This document shows positions 1 through 8,495 of a stretch of DNA of 44,713 nt, in pieces. The DNA comes from JBBQVS01 sp964250805 (GTDB lineage: Bacteria > Chloroflexota > Ktedonobacteria > Ktedonobacterales > Ktedonobacteraceae), in the NCBI GenBank assembly GCA_964250805.1, contig CAXUHG010000033.1, forward strand, positions 1 to 44,713, read 5' to 3'. The translations under genes and the position numbers were made by a program. The notes under the pieces were generated by a model. That model had not been told where the DNA came from and made no database searches. It was given only the letters and a program-made list of their open reading frames with translations. The number at the start of each line of letters is the position of its first letter. Position 1 is the first letter of the stretch.

Positions 1-14
1 ATACCCTTTGGAGC

Positions 15-74
15 GTACATGAAATGTACAGTATTTAGAGGTTATTTGCTAATTCCCTCCGAAGACACTACAAT
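15..74 (+). promoter_or_regulatory. Promoter of the first gene, with a small upstream palindrome
   Basis: A sigma-70-like promoter is visible: TTGCTA at 46-51, a 17-nt spacer and TACAAT at 69-74. A 6-bp inverted repeat, GTACAT-GAA-ATGTAC, lies just upstream at 15-29 and could be an operator. The leader to the ATG at 168 would be about 85 nt. The match is by eye only. Confidence 0.45.
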
Positions 75-167
75 AGAATTGCTTCATTTCTTTCTCATAC
101 ATATGCGGCGCGTCCTCTACAAACGATAAGAGGATCGCGCTGACGACAAAAATAAGGGGAGCCTGTT

Positions 168-2036
168 ATGGTTATCTTCCTACTCGCACTTATTGGCACT
201 ATCGCTGTGATGGCGGTTCTCTCGATTGGGCGGCTTGCCTTTGGGCGACGTGAGCCGTTCGATGGTCGAAAATTTGGTATCTGGTTTGCTGCATATTTTG
301 TGGTGAACTACATTCTTTGTTTGCTCATTTTGTACTTCTCTGAACCTGCGTTGACCGGACCTTTTGGGGGCTGGCAGTGGATTCTTGGCCCACTCACTAT
401 TAGCAGTATTGCTAATCTCTTCGCCTTCGCGCGTCCCGCGATGGGCGTGCTAGAAGATGCCGCTGCCTTGAGCCAGGGGCGTATGCGCTCTTCCGGGCGG
501 AGTACGACAGCGGGTATATCCTCGCGTGCGTCACGGGGCGTTATCGCGGCTGGTATCTTCGGACTCATCTTTGTTGCGGTACTGGGCATTGTAGCCTCGA
601 TTCTGATTACCATTTTCACTACGTGGTTTGATGTCAATGCAAAGGTGCTAGCTGCTATTCCTCATGTAAACATAATGGCATCACCACAGTTGCCGCCGAC
701 AGACCAGAACAACATCATCCTTGTCAGTCAAAATATCGCGTCCTACAAGGGACAGCAGGTACTTGGTTCCAATGGGCAAAATCTTGGTTCAGCCTATAAC
801 CTTGACCCCACTAGCTATACGCTACAATCCATCAACCATCATCTGTATTATGTTGCGCCTCTTTCGTATAACAACATCTTCGTGAATCTCTCCAACCCCA
901 TGACTCCTGGTTTTGTGGTTGTCGATGCCGAAGACCCACAGCAGGTGCCAGTTTTGCACACGGAAAATAGCGCGAAGCTCGCGTACCTCCCCGGTGCCAT
1001 TTTCAATCAAGACCTGCTGCGCCATGTCTATCTAAGTGGTTACACCTATGGGCGTCTCGTCGATCCCACGCTAGAACTTGACGATAACATGCACCCCTAC
1101 TGGACTATCTCACTGATGCAGCCGTCGCGTGGCTATACGGGTGATGTCTTGAGCGAAGTTTTGATCGTGGACGCACACACGGGCGAGATCAAGAAATACG
1201 CGCCTACACAGGTACCTACATGGGTTGATCGTGTGTTTCCATCCAGCACCGTGACGGACTACTTGACATGGTGGGGACTCTATCATAGTGCGCCCTGGTT
1301 TAATCCTTCTGGCTTGGGACAACAGGCACCTTCGGGTGATCCTGAATTGCTCTATAATAAAGGAGATCAACCTGTCTGGCTTGTACCAATGACCTCTTCA
1401 TCGTCTAGTGATAATTCGAGTACAGGCGTGTTCTTGTTTAACTCACATAAGAACGAGGCCGACTTTTATCCTTTATCGGGCATTGGTATCGGCAGCAATG
1501 TAAACTCCACCTTCGGATCGACCCGTGCAAACATCCGTAACTACAGCGTTACAAGTACACAACTCTATCAAATCAATGGCGTCCCTACATGGGTTGCAAT
1601 CTACGCGCAGAGTACGGATAGCGGTGACATCTTTCAAGCAGTTGGCATCGTTGATGCACGCTCTCTCAACGGTAATAACGTGCAATTCGAGTCGAACCTG
1701 CCAGCCGCCCTCAACGATTACACGCAGTGGCTCACACAACAGGGTAATGGTGGAGGTGGAGGCGGTTCGAGCGGTGGAGGTACGACTGCTCAGACGGTAA
1801 CGGGCAAGGTACAACGTGTCTCGTCGGTGGTGCAAGGCACAAACACCATCTTCTACCTGCAAATCGCGGGTCAAAAGGTGATCTTTACCGCTAACCTGTC
1901 GCTCTCCGCGAAGTTGCCACTTGTGCAGACCGGTGATACCGTCAAAGTGACCTACTTGCCCACAGCAAGTACAGTAGTCAACGTACAAAGCTTCGACGAT
2001 ACAACGATCAATCTAGGTGCCACGCCGACACCATAA
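168..2036 (+). CDS. Membrane-anchored protein of unknown function with a large exported domain
   Basis: The 622-residue product starts at an ATG preceded by AAGGGGAG. Four hydrophobic stretches lie near residues 1-24, 37-58, 68-88 and 122-152. They are followed by a long soluble region, probably outside the cell, rich in Asn, Ser, Thr and Tyr. It contains a segment reading LIVDAHTGEIKKY that resembles PepSY-type or propeller-like surface proteins, but no family is recognised. A Gly/Ser-rich linker near residues 526-543 joins a C-terminal beta-rich module of about 75 residues (TVTGKVQRVSSV onward) that looks like a small OB-type or beta-barrel domain. The gene is monocistronic: it has its own promoter and ends 7 nt before a perfect hairpin. 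A role at the cell surface is inferred from topology only. Confidence 0.7.
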   Translation: MVIFLLALIGTIAVMAVLSIGRLAFGRREPFDGRKFGIWFAAYFVVNYILCLLILYFSEPALTGPFGGWQWILGPLTISSIANLFAFARPAMGVLEDAAALSQGRMRSSGRSTTAGISSRASRGVIAAGIFGLIFVAVLGIVASILITIFTTWFDVNAKVLAAIPHVNIMASPQLPPTDQNNIILVSQNIASYKGQQVLGSNGQNLGSAYNLDPTSYTLQSINHHLYYVAPLSYNNIFVNLSNPMTPGFVVVDAEDPQQVPVLHTENSAKLAYLPGAIFNQDLLRHVYLSGYTYGRLVDPTLELDDNMHPYWTISLMQPSRGYTGDVLSEVLIVDAHTGEIKKYAPTQVPTWVDRVFPSSTVTDYLTWWGLYHSAPWFNPSGLGQQAPSGDPELLYNKGDQPVWLVPMTSSSSSDNSSTGVFLFNSHKNEADFYPLSGIGIGSNVNSTFGSTRANIRNYSVTSTQLYQINGVPTWVAIYAQSTDSGDIFQAVGIVDARSLNGNNVQFESNLPAALNDYTQWLTQQGNGGGGGGSSGGGTTAQTVTGKVQRVSSVVQGTNTIFYLQIAGQKVIFTANLSLSAKLPLVQTGDTVKVTYLPTASTVVNVQSFDDTTINLGATPTP

Positions 2037-2042
2037 GGTTTT

Positions 2043-2115
2043 GTAGGGGCCTGATTTATCACGCCCTGAAACGGCTTGTAATGTTGTTTCAGGGCGTGAT
2101 AAATCAGGCCCCTAC
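2043..2115. repeat. Perfect 30-bp inverted repeat (GTAGGG-ended element, A-related), probable bidirectional terminator
   Basis: The arms at 2043-2072 and 2086-2115 are perfectly complementary around a 13-nt loop. The ends read GTAGGGGCC...GGCCCCTAC, as in many other elements of this window. It lies between two convergent genes, 7 nt after the first stop codon, so it could terminate both. Its inner segment CGCCCTGAAACGGC recurs at the half element at 13145. Confidence 0.85.
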
Positions 2116-2125
2116 GCATTCAAAT

Positions 2126-3211
2126 TTACACCCTCACAGGACCTTCAGCAGTCCACCATGTCAGCAAACCTGCTTCAACCTCGTAAGAGGCGCGTGCCGC
2201 CGAAAATTGTTGCTCAATATATGTTTTGCCGCTACGAGTAATCGAGTGTTCGTTCTCCAATGGGGGACCAAAGTTCCAGCCACGTTGCGAACGCGCACGA
2301 AGCCAGCTTTGCTCGATAGCTGTATGTTCGTTAAGCGTAATCGACTTCCATAAATTCCACACCTGTTTATCATCTTCGCTAAAAACCAGCGGTGTTACAG
2401 GTGGCTTCGGTGTTTGAACAGGCGGAGGTGCTGTAGGAGTCGTACCTATCGTTGGCAGCGGAGCATGCATAATTGCGTTCGCATAGGGGGCGTAGGTATC
2501 GTAGTACCAGAAACCGATGGAGCCGTAGCCAAGCATCTTCTCGATGAAATCTGTTATTTGTGCCGACGCGACGCCGTTTTCTAGCGCGAGAATCGGAAAA
2601 ATTGGCTTCAAACCGTTCTGCCCCAGTTTACGAGCCTGCTCGTCGAAGTATTGCCATTGCGGGTACACATAGTCTATCGCAGACTGTGCGACGCCATTCC
2701 ACTCGGCAAAGTAGACCTGTGGCAACCACGCGTCCATATACGGGTTGAGCGAGAGTAGCGGCACCGGATGATTCAGTGGATTCGCATACAGTGTTGGCAT
2801 CCACAACCCCTTAAAGCCTGCTCGCACCTGCTGCCCAAAGCTCTCGGCACTCGCATATTGTCCCATATATTCGTCTTCGATATCGGGAATGACCGCGCCG
2901 AATATTTTACCAACTTCTATCGAAATTTCAGCTTCCGCCGTGATTTGCGCTGTACCAAAACGCGGTCCATAGCAATAGTGATAGGGAACGACGTGTAAAC
3001 CATGCTGCTCTGCGACCTGCTTGAGCATCAGCAAGTCTGCATTATTGTACCAGCGATTGACGCCATCGGCAACCTTTGGATGTACGCCCTGCACCTGCCA
3101 TGCAGCCGCCTCCGCGCAAACGGAGTCCCATTGCTCGCGTGTAAACGTTCGCAACCCAAACCAGAGCCAGCGACCAGCCATCAAAGAGGGAACAGAAGAA
3201 GTCTCATTCAT
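2126..3211 (-). CDS. Glycoside-hydrolase-like TIM-barrel protein with Pro-rich linker
   Basis: The product is about 361 residues. I start it at the ATG at 3211 (MNETSSVPSL) with AAAGGA 12 nt upstream; the open frame continues to 3493 only by reading through an N gap and a G/C-run artefact. The first 250 or so residues look like a TIM barrel of the GH25/Rv2525c-like type. Visible pieces are WLWFGLRTFTREQWD, a DIEDEY segment that could carry acidic catalytic residues, and a YADPL-like strand followed by WLPQVYFAEW. A linker rich in Pro and Thr follows, then a C-terminal segment of about 85 residues with many Trp and Glu, of unknown role. No signal peptide is apparent, so it may act in the cytoplasm or leave by another route. 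The carbohydrate or peptidoglycan substrate is inference. Confidence 0.6.
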   Translation of the reverse strand: MNETSSVPSLMAGRWLWFGLRTFTREQWDSVCAEAAAWQVQGVHPKVADGVNRWYNNADLLMLKQVAEQHGLHVVPYHYCYGPRFGTAQITAEAEISIEVGKIFGAVIPDIEDEYMGQYASAESFGQQVRAGFKGLWMPTLYANPLNHPVPLLSLNPYMDAWLPQVYFAEWNGVAQSAIDYVYPQWQYFDEQARKLGQNGLKPIFPILALENGVASAQITDFIEKMLGYGSIGFWYYDTYAPYANAIMHAPLPTIGTTPTAPPPVQTPKPPVTPLVFSEDDKQVWNLWKSITLNEHTAIEQSWLRARSQRGWNFGPPLENEHSITRSGKTYIEQQFSAARASYEVEAGLLTWWTAEGPVRV

Positions 3212-3326
3212 TGTGAGGAGTGTCCTTTCGTGATGAGGAGGAATAGGAGGGTGTGTAATCGAGGGAAAGTGATTACATGAAGAGGATAACATATGTAAGT
3301 GAGAAAAGTCAATACTGCTTGCTTGT

Positions 3327-3458
3327 AGAGAGAGAAAAATGTTGTGGGGGGGGGCCCGTGGCGGGTGGGGGGGGCCCAGGTTTGTGGGTTTAAATACCGA
3401 TNNNNNNNNNNCCCCCCCCCCCCCCGGGCGCCCCCCCCCACAACATCTTTCTCTCTTC
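3327..3458. repeat. Inverted repeat interrupted by an assembly gap (3402-3411)
   Basis: The left arm (about 3329-3354, AGAGAGAAAAATGTTGTGGG) is complementary to the right arm (about 3431-3458) with one mismatch. Between them are G and C homopolymer runs, a short unique piece and ten N. The interior looks like failed sequencing of a stable hairpin, so the natural element is probably a simple 25- to 30-bp stem. It sits between divergent genes, in the 341-bp stretch 3212-3552 that otherwise holds only a promoter and a leader hairpin. Confidence 0.7.
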
Positions 3459-3465
3459 AAATCCC

Positions 3466-3494
3466 TTGTACATGACCTATCCATATGGTACAAT
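3466..3494 (+). promoter_or_regulatory. Promoter of the metallo-beta-lactamase-fold gene
   Basis: TTGTAC at 3466-3471, a 17-nt spacer and TACAAT at 3489-3494 form a plausible sigma-70-type promoter. Transcription would begin near 3501, which excludes any translation start upstream of that point. Confidence 0.5.
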
Positions 3495-3499
3495 ACAAT

Positions 3500-3528
3500 T
3501 CGGGCGAGGACAGATGTCCCCGCCCGAA
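3500..3528 (+). promoter_or_regulatory. Leader hairpin in the 5' untranslated region
   Basis: TTCGGGCGAGGAC and GTCCCCGCCCGAA flank an AGAT loop, with one G-T type mismatch. The hairpin would lie at the very 5' end of the transcript from the promoter at 3466-3494. It contains one candidate ATG (3514) in its loop. It may stabilise the message or regulate it; nothing more can be said from one copy. Confidence 0.5.
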
Positions 3529-3552
3529 CTTATTGAGGAAGCGACCAAGAGA

Positions 3553-4221
3553 ATGGACATTACCTGGCTAGGCCACTCCTGCTTTCAGTTGCGTGGCAAA
3601 AATGTGACGCTCGTCACCGACCCTTTTTCTCCTCAGCATGGCGAAACGGCAAAGCTGAGTAAGATCAACGCCTCCATTGTTACCGTCAGCCACAATCATA
3701 CCGGGCACAACTATGTCGAAGGCGTTTCTGGTGTCGGCGGCAAGGCTCCACGCGCGGTACGTGGCCCCGGCGAATACGAGATTAGCGACGTGCTTATCAC
3801 CGGCGTCGCCTCCTATCATGATAACAAACACGGCGAAGAGCGCGGACGCAACACTATCTATGTCATTCATATTGATGATATAGCCGTCTGTCATCTCGGC
3901 GACCTCGGTCACACATTGCAAGAAGAGCAACTCGAAGAGGTCGCGGATGCCGACGTTTTGCTGTTGCCCATCGACGGTCAGCATGGTCTCAACGTCACGC
4001 AGGCCGCCGAGATTATCGCACAGGTGGAACCGCGCGTCGTCATTCCTATGCATTATAATCCTGTCCCTCCTGAAGGGGGAGAGACTTCCACCGCGTTCGA
4101 CAAATTCTGCCGCGAGATGGGAGTCGATAAAAACAACGTTCAACCGAAATTTAGTGTCACACGTAGCTCATTATCCGCCGCACAGCCCGAAGTACAAATA
4201 ATCCTGCTCTCTCCCCGCTAG
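3553..4221 (+). CDS. MBL-fold metal-dependent hydrolase (UlaG/COG2220-like)
   Basis: The product is 222 residues from ATG 3553 (MDITWLGHSC), where members of this family normally begin; GAGGAAG lies 11 nt upstream. ATG 3514 is an alternative but sits in a leader hairpin. The fold is that of metallo-beta-lactamase-like hydrolases: WLGHSCFQL, LVTDPF, the metal motif read here as HNHTGH, GPGEYEI, HLGDLGH and VIPMHYNP. The usual HxHxDH motif has Gly in place of Asp, so one metal site may be altered. Proteins of this family are cytosolic hydrolases of lactones or phosphoesters, often of unknown substrate. The gene stands alone, with its own promoter and a terminator hairpin overlapping its 3' end. 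Confidence 0.85.
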   Translation: MDITWLGHSCFQLRGKNVTLVTDPFSPQHGETAKLSKINASIVTVSHNHTGHNYVEGVSGVGGKAPRAVRGPGEYEISDVLITGVASYHDNKHGEERGRNTIYVIHIDDIAVCHLGDLGHTLQEEQLEEVADADVLLLPIDGQHGLNVTQAAEIIAQVEPRVVIPMHYNPVPPEGGETSTAFDKFCREMGVDKNNVQPKFSVTRSSLSAAQPEVQIILLSPR

Positions 4222-4240
4222 GTGAGAAAGCAGGATTATT
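4197..4240 (+). terminator. Terminator-like hairpin overlapping the end of the MBL-fold gene
   Basis: AATAATCCTGCT (4197-4208) pairs perfectly with AGCAGGATTATT (4229-4240). The left arm is inside the coding sequence and the stop codon is in the loop. No T-run follows, so termination strength is uncertain. Confidence 0.55.
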
Positions 4241-4361
4241 TACGTATGCAAGAAAGTGTGGCATTTCTTTATGTAGCGCATGAAATAGAGAGAAGGAATT
4301 TCCCTTTGTTTCAGGTGCAGGCACGACGGCAAGGCTTCCGAGTGCAGGAGGATTCTTTATC

Positions 4362-6041
4362 ATGTCTAAATTTATCTTTGTTACAGGTGGTGTGGCTTCG
4401 TCGGTAGGGAAGGGTATTAGTGTCGCATCGCTAGGTCGTCTCCTCAAAAATCGCGGTGTCTCCGTCTCGCTCATGAAATTGGACCCCTACATCAACGTCG
4501 ATCCGGGTACCATGTCGCCTTATCAGCACGGCGAGGTCTTCGTCACTGATGACGGAGCAGAGACGGACCTGGACCTTGGTCACTACGAACGTTTCACCGA
4601 CGAACCCGCGTATCAGGCCAACAATGTCACAACGGGACAGGTCTACGCCTCCGTGATTGGCAAGGAACGGCGCGGCGAATATCTTGGCGGCACCATTCAG
4701 GTTATTCCACATATCACCAACGAGATCAAAGACCGCATTCATGCGGTGGCGCGGCGTTCCGATGCCGATGTTGTAATCGTCGAGGTTGGTGGTACCGTCG
4801 GCGATATCGAGGGCGAACCATTCTTAGAGGCGATTCGCCAGATGCGCAAAGATGTCGGCAGACGCGATGTATTATATTTACATGTCACATTGCTACCGTA
4901 TCTTGGCTCTACACGCGAACTCAAAACCAAACCAACACAGCATAGCGTCAAAGAACTACTACGCGTCGGCATTCAGCCCGATGTCATCATGTGTCGCTCC
5001 GACTATCCCATGACCAACGACCTGCGCGAGAAAATCGCGCTATTCTGCAATATTGAAACGGCAGCCGTCATTCCAATGCTCACCGCCGACACGATCTATG
5101 AGGTGCCGCTGATCCTGGAAGAGGCAGGGTTGGGCGAATTTATCGTCAACGAACTGCGCCTGAAACGCCAGGAACCACAGATGCAGGAGTGGACTGCTCT
5201 TGTCGAGAAGATCAAAAGTCCACGCCCCGAAGTGACAATTGGCCTCGTCGGTAAATACGTAGAACTGCATGATGCCTACATGTCGGTTGCGGAGTCCCTC
5301 AACCACGCGGGCTGGTTCCACGATGTCGATGTACGCATCAAGTGGATCAACTCCGAGGCTCTTGAACAGATGGGCGAGGGCTATACAGAGGTGCTTGAGG
5401 ATGTCGCAGGTATCGTTGTGCCAGGAGGCTTCGGACATCGTGGCATCGAAGGCAAGATTAAGGCGGCGAACTTTGCACGACGCAAGAATATCCCTTATCT
5501 CGGCCTGTGTCTAGGTATGCAGGTCGCGGTAATCGAGTTTGCACGCAACGTACTCGGACTCTCCAACGCCAATAGCACCGAGTTCGACCCACAGACGCCC
5601 AACCCCGTCATCGACCTGATGTTGACACAACGGCAGGTAGCGGATAAAGGTGGTACTATGCGCCTCGGCAACTGGGTATGTTGCCTCACGGCTGGCACTC
5701 AAGCCTATCAAGCCTATGGGGAGCCAATCGTGTTCGAGCGGCACCGTCACCGCTACGAGTTCAACAACGAGTTCCGCAAGCGTATGGAGAGTCAGGGGTT
5801 GGTTGTCAGTGGTCGCTCAGCCGACAATAGTCTGGTTGAGGTGATCGAGCTAGCCAATCATCCGTGGTTTGTGGCCTCGCAGTTCCACCCAGAGTTCAAG
5901 AGCCGTCCAACACATCCACATCCCCTCTTCCGCGATTTTGTCGGCGCAAGCGTTCGCCTCGCGCAACAAAAGGTAGCGAACGAGGGATTTGACCATCAGA
6001 CCAGTAGTGCGTTGCAAACTTCAAGGGTTGAGATGCAATAA
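4362..6041 (+). CDS. pyrG: CTP synthase (glutamine-hydrolysing)
   Basis: CTP synthase makes CTP from UTP, ATP and glutamine, the last step of pyrimidine nucleotide synthesis. The 559-residue length is normal. The N-terminal synthase domain opens with FVTGGVASSVGKGI (P-loop) and carries LDPYINVDPGTMSP and the VEVGGTVGDIEG segment. The C-terminal class I glutaminase domain has PGGFGHRG, nucleophile Cys383 in GLCLGMQ, and His509/Glu511 in FHPEF. The start has a strong AGGAGGA Shine-Dalgarno. No promoter stands out in the 120-bp upstream gap. The next gene begins 3 bp after the stop, so the two are almost certainly one transcript. Confidence 0.97.
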   Translation: MSKFIFVTGGVASSVGKGISVASLGRLLKNRGVSVSLMKLDPYINVDPGTMSPYQHGEVFVTDDGAETDLDLGHYERFTDEPAYQANNVTTGQVYASVIGKERRGEYLGGTIQVIPHITNEIKDRIHAVARRSDADVVIVEVGGTVGDIEGEPFLEAIRQMRKDVGRRDVLYLHVTLLPYLGSTRELKTKPTQHSVKELLRVGIQPDVIMCRSDYPMTNDLREKIALFCNIETAAVIPMLTADTIYEVPLILEEAGLGEFIVNELRLKRQEPQMQEWTALVEKIKSPRPEVTIGLVGKYVELHDAYMSVAESLNHAGWFHDVDVRIKWINSEALEQMGEGYTEVLEDVAGIVVPGGFGHRGIEGKIKAANFARRKNIPYLGLCLGMQVAVIEFARNVLGLSNANSTEFDPQTPNPVIDLMLTQRQVADKGGTMRLGNWVCCLTAGTQAYQAYGEPIVFERHRHRYEFNNEFRKRMESQGLVVSGRSADNSLVEVIELANHPWFVASQFHPEFKSRPTHPHPLFRDFVGASVRLAQQKVANEGFDHQTSSALQTSRVEMQ

Positions 6042-6043
6042 CT

Positions 6044-7318
6044 ATGTTTTATCTCAGTGAGGTGCTGAACGCACCAGTCGAAAATGCACAGAATGAACGT
6101 GTTGGCAAAGTCGTCGATGTGCTGGTTCCAAGAACAGGAGCCAGCCACGACCTGCCCAGCATTCTGCTTGTAGAGGGCGAAGAAGACTCGCCCTGGCGCA
6201 TTCCCTTTGCCGAGATCGAACGTCAGGAGGAGCATGAACTTCGTTTGCGTACTCCTCTGGTAGAGCATACTCAGCAGCCGGAGCAGTCAACGGAAGACGA
6301 GATATCGCTGGCACACGAGGTCATGGACAAGCGTGTGATCGACGTGGAACATAAGAAGGCGGTGCGCGTCAACGACATCGGCTTCGACGACGACTGGCGC
6401 ATCCTCGGTGTTGACAATAGCAATGTTGGCCTTGTGCGTCGTATCGCACCGTGGCTCGTCGGCAGAGGGCGAAATACCGTTCTCATCCCTTGGTCAGACA
6501 TCGAATTGATCGGCCCGCAGCAAGCGGAGGAAGAGCAGAATCTTGCGACAGCATCAACTCCGCGTCAAGGTAGTAGCAGCGGGCAACTCGCGGAGATGTA
6601 TCCAGCCGATATCGCGGAAATCGTGCATCAACTGTCGCCGCGACAGGGGGCGCAGTTGATTGAGACGCTTGACAACGAGACCGCCGCCGATACTATGGAG
6701 GAACTGGACACCAACCTGCAACGCCACATTCTCGAAAACATTCAGCCCGAACGCGCCGCCGACATTCTCGAAGCAATGGGACCCGATGAGGCCGCCGACC
6801 TGATCGCCTTACTACCAAACGAACGTGCCGAGGAGCTACTACGCCTCATGCAACCCGAAGAGTCGGGCGATGTGCAAGAACTGCTTGCATATGAACAGAA
6901 TAGTGCAGGTGGCCTCATGACCACAGACTACATCGTGCTGAATCAGACGCGCACAATCGCAGAGGCCATCAACGCCCTCCGCACGAACATCCAGGAAAAC
7001 GATGTGCGTATCTCCTATGTCTACTGTGTCGAGGATGAGACACGGGACGAAAGCACTATTCTCGGCGTCGTATCGCTGTGGGACTTATTGATTGCGCCAC
7101 TAGAGCAGCCTTTACAAGAGTTGATGGAGACCGATGTAATTAGCGTCCAGCCAGATACGGACCCACGTACCGTTGCCGAGACAATGGCGAAGTACAACTT
7201 GCTCGCCGTGCCAGTGGTCAATGAAGATGGCATCTTGCAAGGCATCATCACCGTTGATGACGCTCTCGACGTACTGCTACCGAACGAGCGGAGGCGCAAA
7301 GCTAATAGGATGTATTGA
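6044..7318 (+). CDS. Soluble PRC-barrel / MgtE_N / CBS-pair protein
   Basis: This 424-residue protein has no membrane segment. Residues 1-75 and about 95-165 look like two PRC-barrel modules (LSEVLNAPVENAQNERVGKV; VNDIGFDDDWRILGVD). Residues about 185-290 match the MgtE N-domain superhelix, with repeated ADI.E, ETAADTMEEL, ERAADILEAM and DEAADLIALL helices and the AGGLMTTDYI junction. Two CBS domains follow (about 290-410, ending IITVDDALDVLL). In MgtE magnesium channels the N and CBS domains sense Mg2+ and gate the pore, but the pore domain is absent here. A regulatory or adaptor role, perhaps nucleotide- or Mg2+-responsive, is inferred. It follows pyrG by 3 bp. Confidence 0.85.
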   Translation: MFYLSEVLNAPVENAQNERVGKVVDVLVPRTGASHDLPSILLVEGEEDSPWRIPFAEIERQEEHELRLRTPLVEHTQQPEQSTEDEISLAHEVMDKRVIDVEHKKAVRVNDIGFDDDWRILGVDNSNVGLVRRIAPWLVGRGRNTVLIPWSDIELIGPQQAEEEQNLATASTPRQGSSSGQLAEMYPADIAEIVHQLSPRQGAQLIETLDNETAADTMEELDTNLQRHILENIQPERAADILEAMGPDEAADLIALLPNERAEELLRLMQPEESGDVQELLAYEQNSAGGLMTTDYIVLNQTRTIAEAINALRTNIQENDVRISYVYCVEDETRDESTILGVVSLWDLLIAPLEQPLQELMETDVISVQPDTDPRTVAETMAKYNLLAVPVVNEDGILQGIITVDDALDVLLPNERRRKANRMY

Positions 7319-7344
7319 TGAGGATGATAAGAGGAAACTACGAA

Positions 7345-8241
7345 ATGGATAGCGAAGACAAGAGAAAAGGCAAGTTAATCGCCTTTGGCTGGTACGGTGG
7401 AAAGTATAGCCATCTTAATTGGTTGTTACCCCTACTACCCAAAACTACACATTTTTGTGAGCCGTTTGGCGGCTCGGCAGCGGTGCTTCTTAACAGAGAA
7501 CCATCACCAGTAGAAACGTACAATGACCTTCATAGCGAAGTTGTAAATTTCTTTCGCGTTCTCAGGAACCAGAAAGACGCACTCATTGAGGCTATAGGTC
7601 TTACCCCCTTCTCTCGTGAAGAATTTGAGATGGCTTTTAGTCCATCAACGCTAGCTCTCTCTGATTTAGAGAGAGCCAGACGGTTTTATATTCTTGCTCG
7701 TCAAGTAAGAACTGGCCTCGCTCAAAAAGCTAGCAGTGGTAGATGGGCACATTGTATTTTAACAAGTCGTGCTGGTATGGCAGGAGCGGTTTCAAGGTGG
7801 CTAGGAAGTGTCGAAGATTTATCTGAAATTGCACAAAGACTTCTCCGTGTACAGATAGAGAATGCATCTGCACTTGACGTTATTCAGCGTTATGACACTA
7901 CGGAAACCTTATTTTATTGTGATCCTCCTTACTTACATGATTCTCGTGGTGATAGCAATGCATATGCACATGAAATGACAAATGATGAACATAAAAAGCT
8001 TGCCGAGGTTCTTCATCGCGTAAGGGGCAAGGTAGCAGTATCGGGGTATCGCGGTGATATAATGGATACGCTTTACGCTGATTGGAATCGTATTGAAGCT
8101 CCCTCCAAGCTATGCCATTCGACAAAAACACCACGTCAAGAGGTACTTTGGGTAAACTATGAAGTTGAGGAGATCGAATGTCCATCACAGGAAGAGCCGG
8201 AAATGGAACCGGAGACCCTACAACCCTCCTTGCTGTACTAG
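7345..8241 (+). CDS. D12-class N6-adenine DNA methyltransferase (Dam-like)
   Basis: The enzyme would transfer a methyl group from S-adenosylmethionine to adenine in a specific DNA site. Visible motifs are WYGGK near the N-terminus (SAM-binding FxGxK type), FCEPFGGSAAVLLNR (motif I), YNDLHSEVVNFFRVLR, and the catalytic DPPY at residues 193-196 (FYCDPPYLHDSR). The product is 298 residues from ATG 7345, chosen because GAGGAA lies 8 nt upstream. An earlier ATG at 7318 overlaps the preceding stop as TGATG and cannot be excluded. No restriction endonuclease is nearby, so it appears to be an orphan methylase. The gene is clearly richer in A+T than its neighbours, which suggests transfer, perhaps from a phage or mobile element. 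Confidence 0.9.
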   Translation: MDSEDKRKGKLIAFGWYGGKYSHLNWLLPLLPKTTHFCEPFGGSAAVLLNREPSPVETYNDLHSEVVNFFRVLRNQKDALIEAIGLTPFSREEFEMAFSPSTLALSDLERARRFYILARQVRTGLAQKASSGRWAHCILTSRAGMAGAVSRWLGSVEDLSEIAQRLLRVQIENASALDVIQRYDTTETLFYCDPPYLHDSRGDSNAYAHEMTNDEHKKLAEVLHRVRGKVAVSGYRGDIMDTLYADWNRIEAPSKLCHSTKTPRQEVLWVNYEVEEIECPSQEEPEMEPETLQPSLLY

Positions 8242-8431
8242 ACCGTATCAGCTTCGTCATTTCTTGCATCTATTTCATCGAATAAGAATAAGATACCTTG
8301 ATGTATACCAGGAACTTGTGCTTGCAGAGCCAGATAGTGCAGTTCGCCAAGAGTTGAAGATAACATTTCTGGCACTTCGGCGTACCTATGAAAGCGCATA
8401 CACTTCTGACGAAACTACAGGTACAGAATAG
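8178..8431 (+). pseudogene. Possible frameshifted small gene after the methylase
   Basis: Two overlapping short frames look like halves of one gene. The first starts at ATG 8178 after GAGGAGA, inside the methylase 3' end, and runs 35 codons (MSITGRAGNGTGDPTTLLAV...) to TAA at 8283-8285. The second, in another frame, continues to 8431 with a sensible helical sequence (YLDVYQELVLAEPDSAVRQE onward). Joining them near 8270-8285 needs one small indel. It could be a real mutation, a sequencing error, or two unrelated frames. No homologue is recognised. Confidence 0.35.
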
Positions 8432-8495
8432 CCGCAAACATACAGCGTATAACTTTTGCCGGTTTAGCAGCCCAAGCTTGATACGATAGATAAAA

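Noticed and set aside
1473..1988. 171-codon minus-strand open frame inside the first gene
   Set aside because: It is antisense to a longer gene that has a promoter, ribosome binding site and sensible topology.
3212..3493. Extension of the TIM-barrel protein upstream of 3211
   Set aside because: It is translated through ten N and artefactual G/C runs and has a low-complexity sequence; a good ribosome binding site and ATG exist at 3211.
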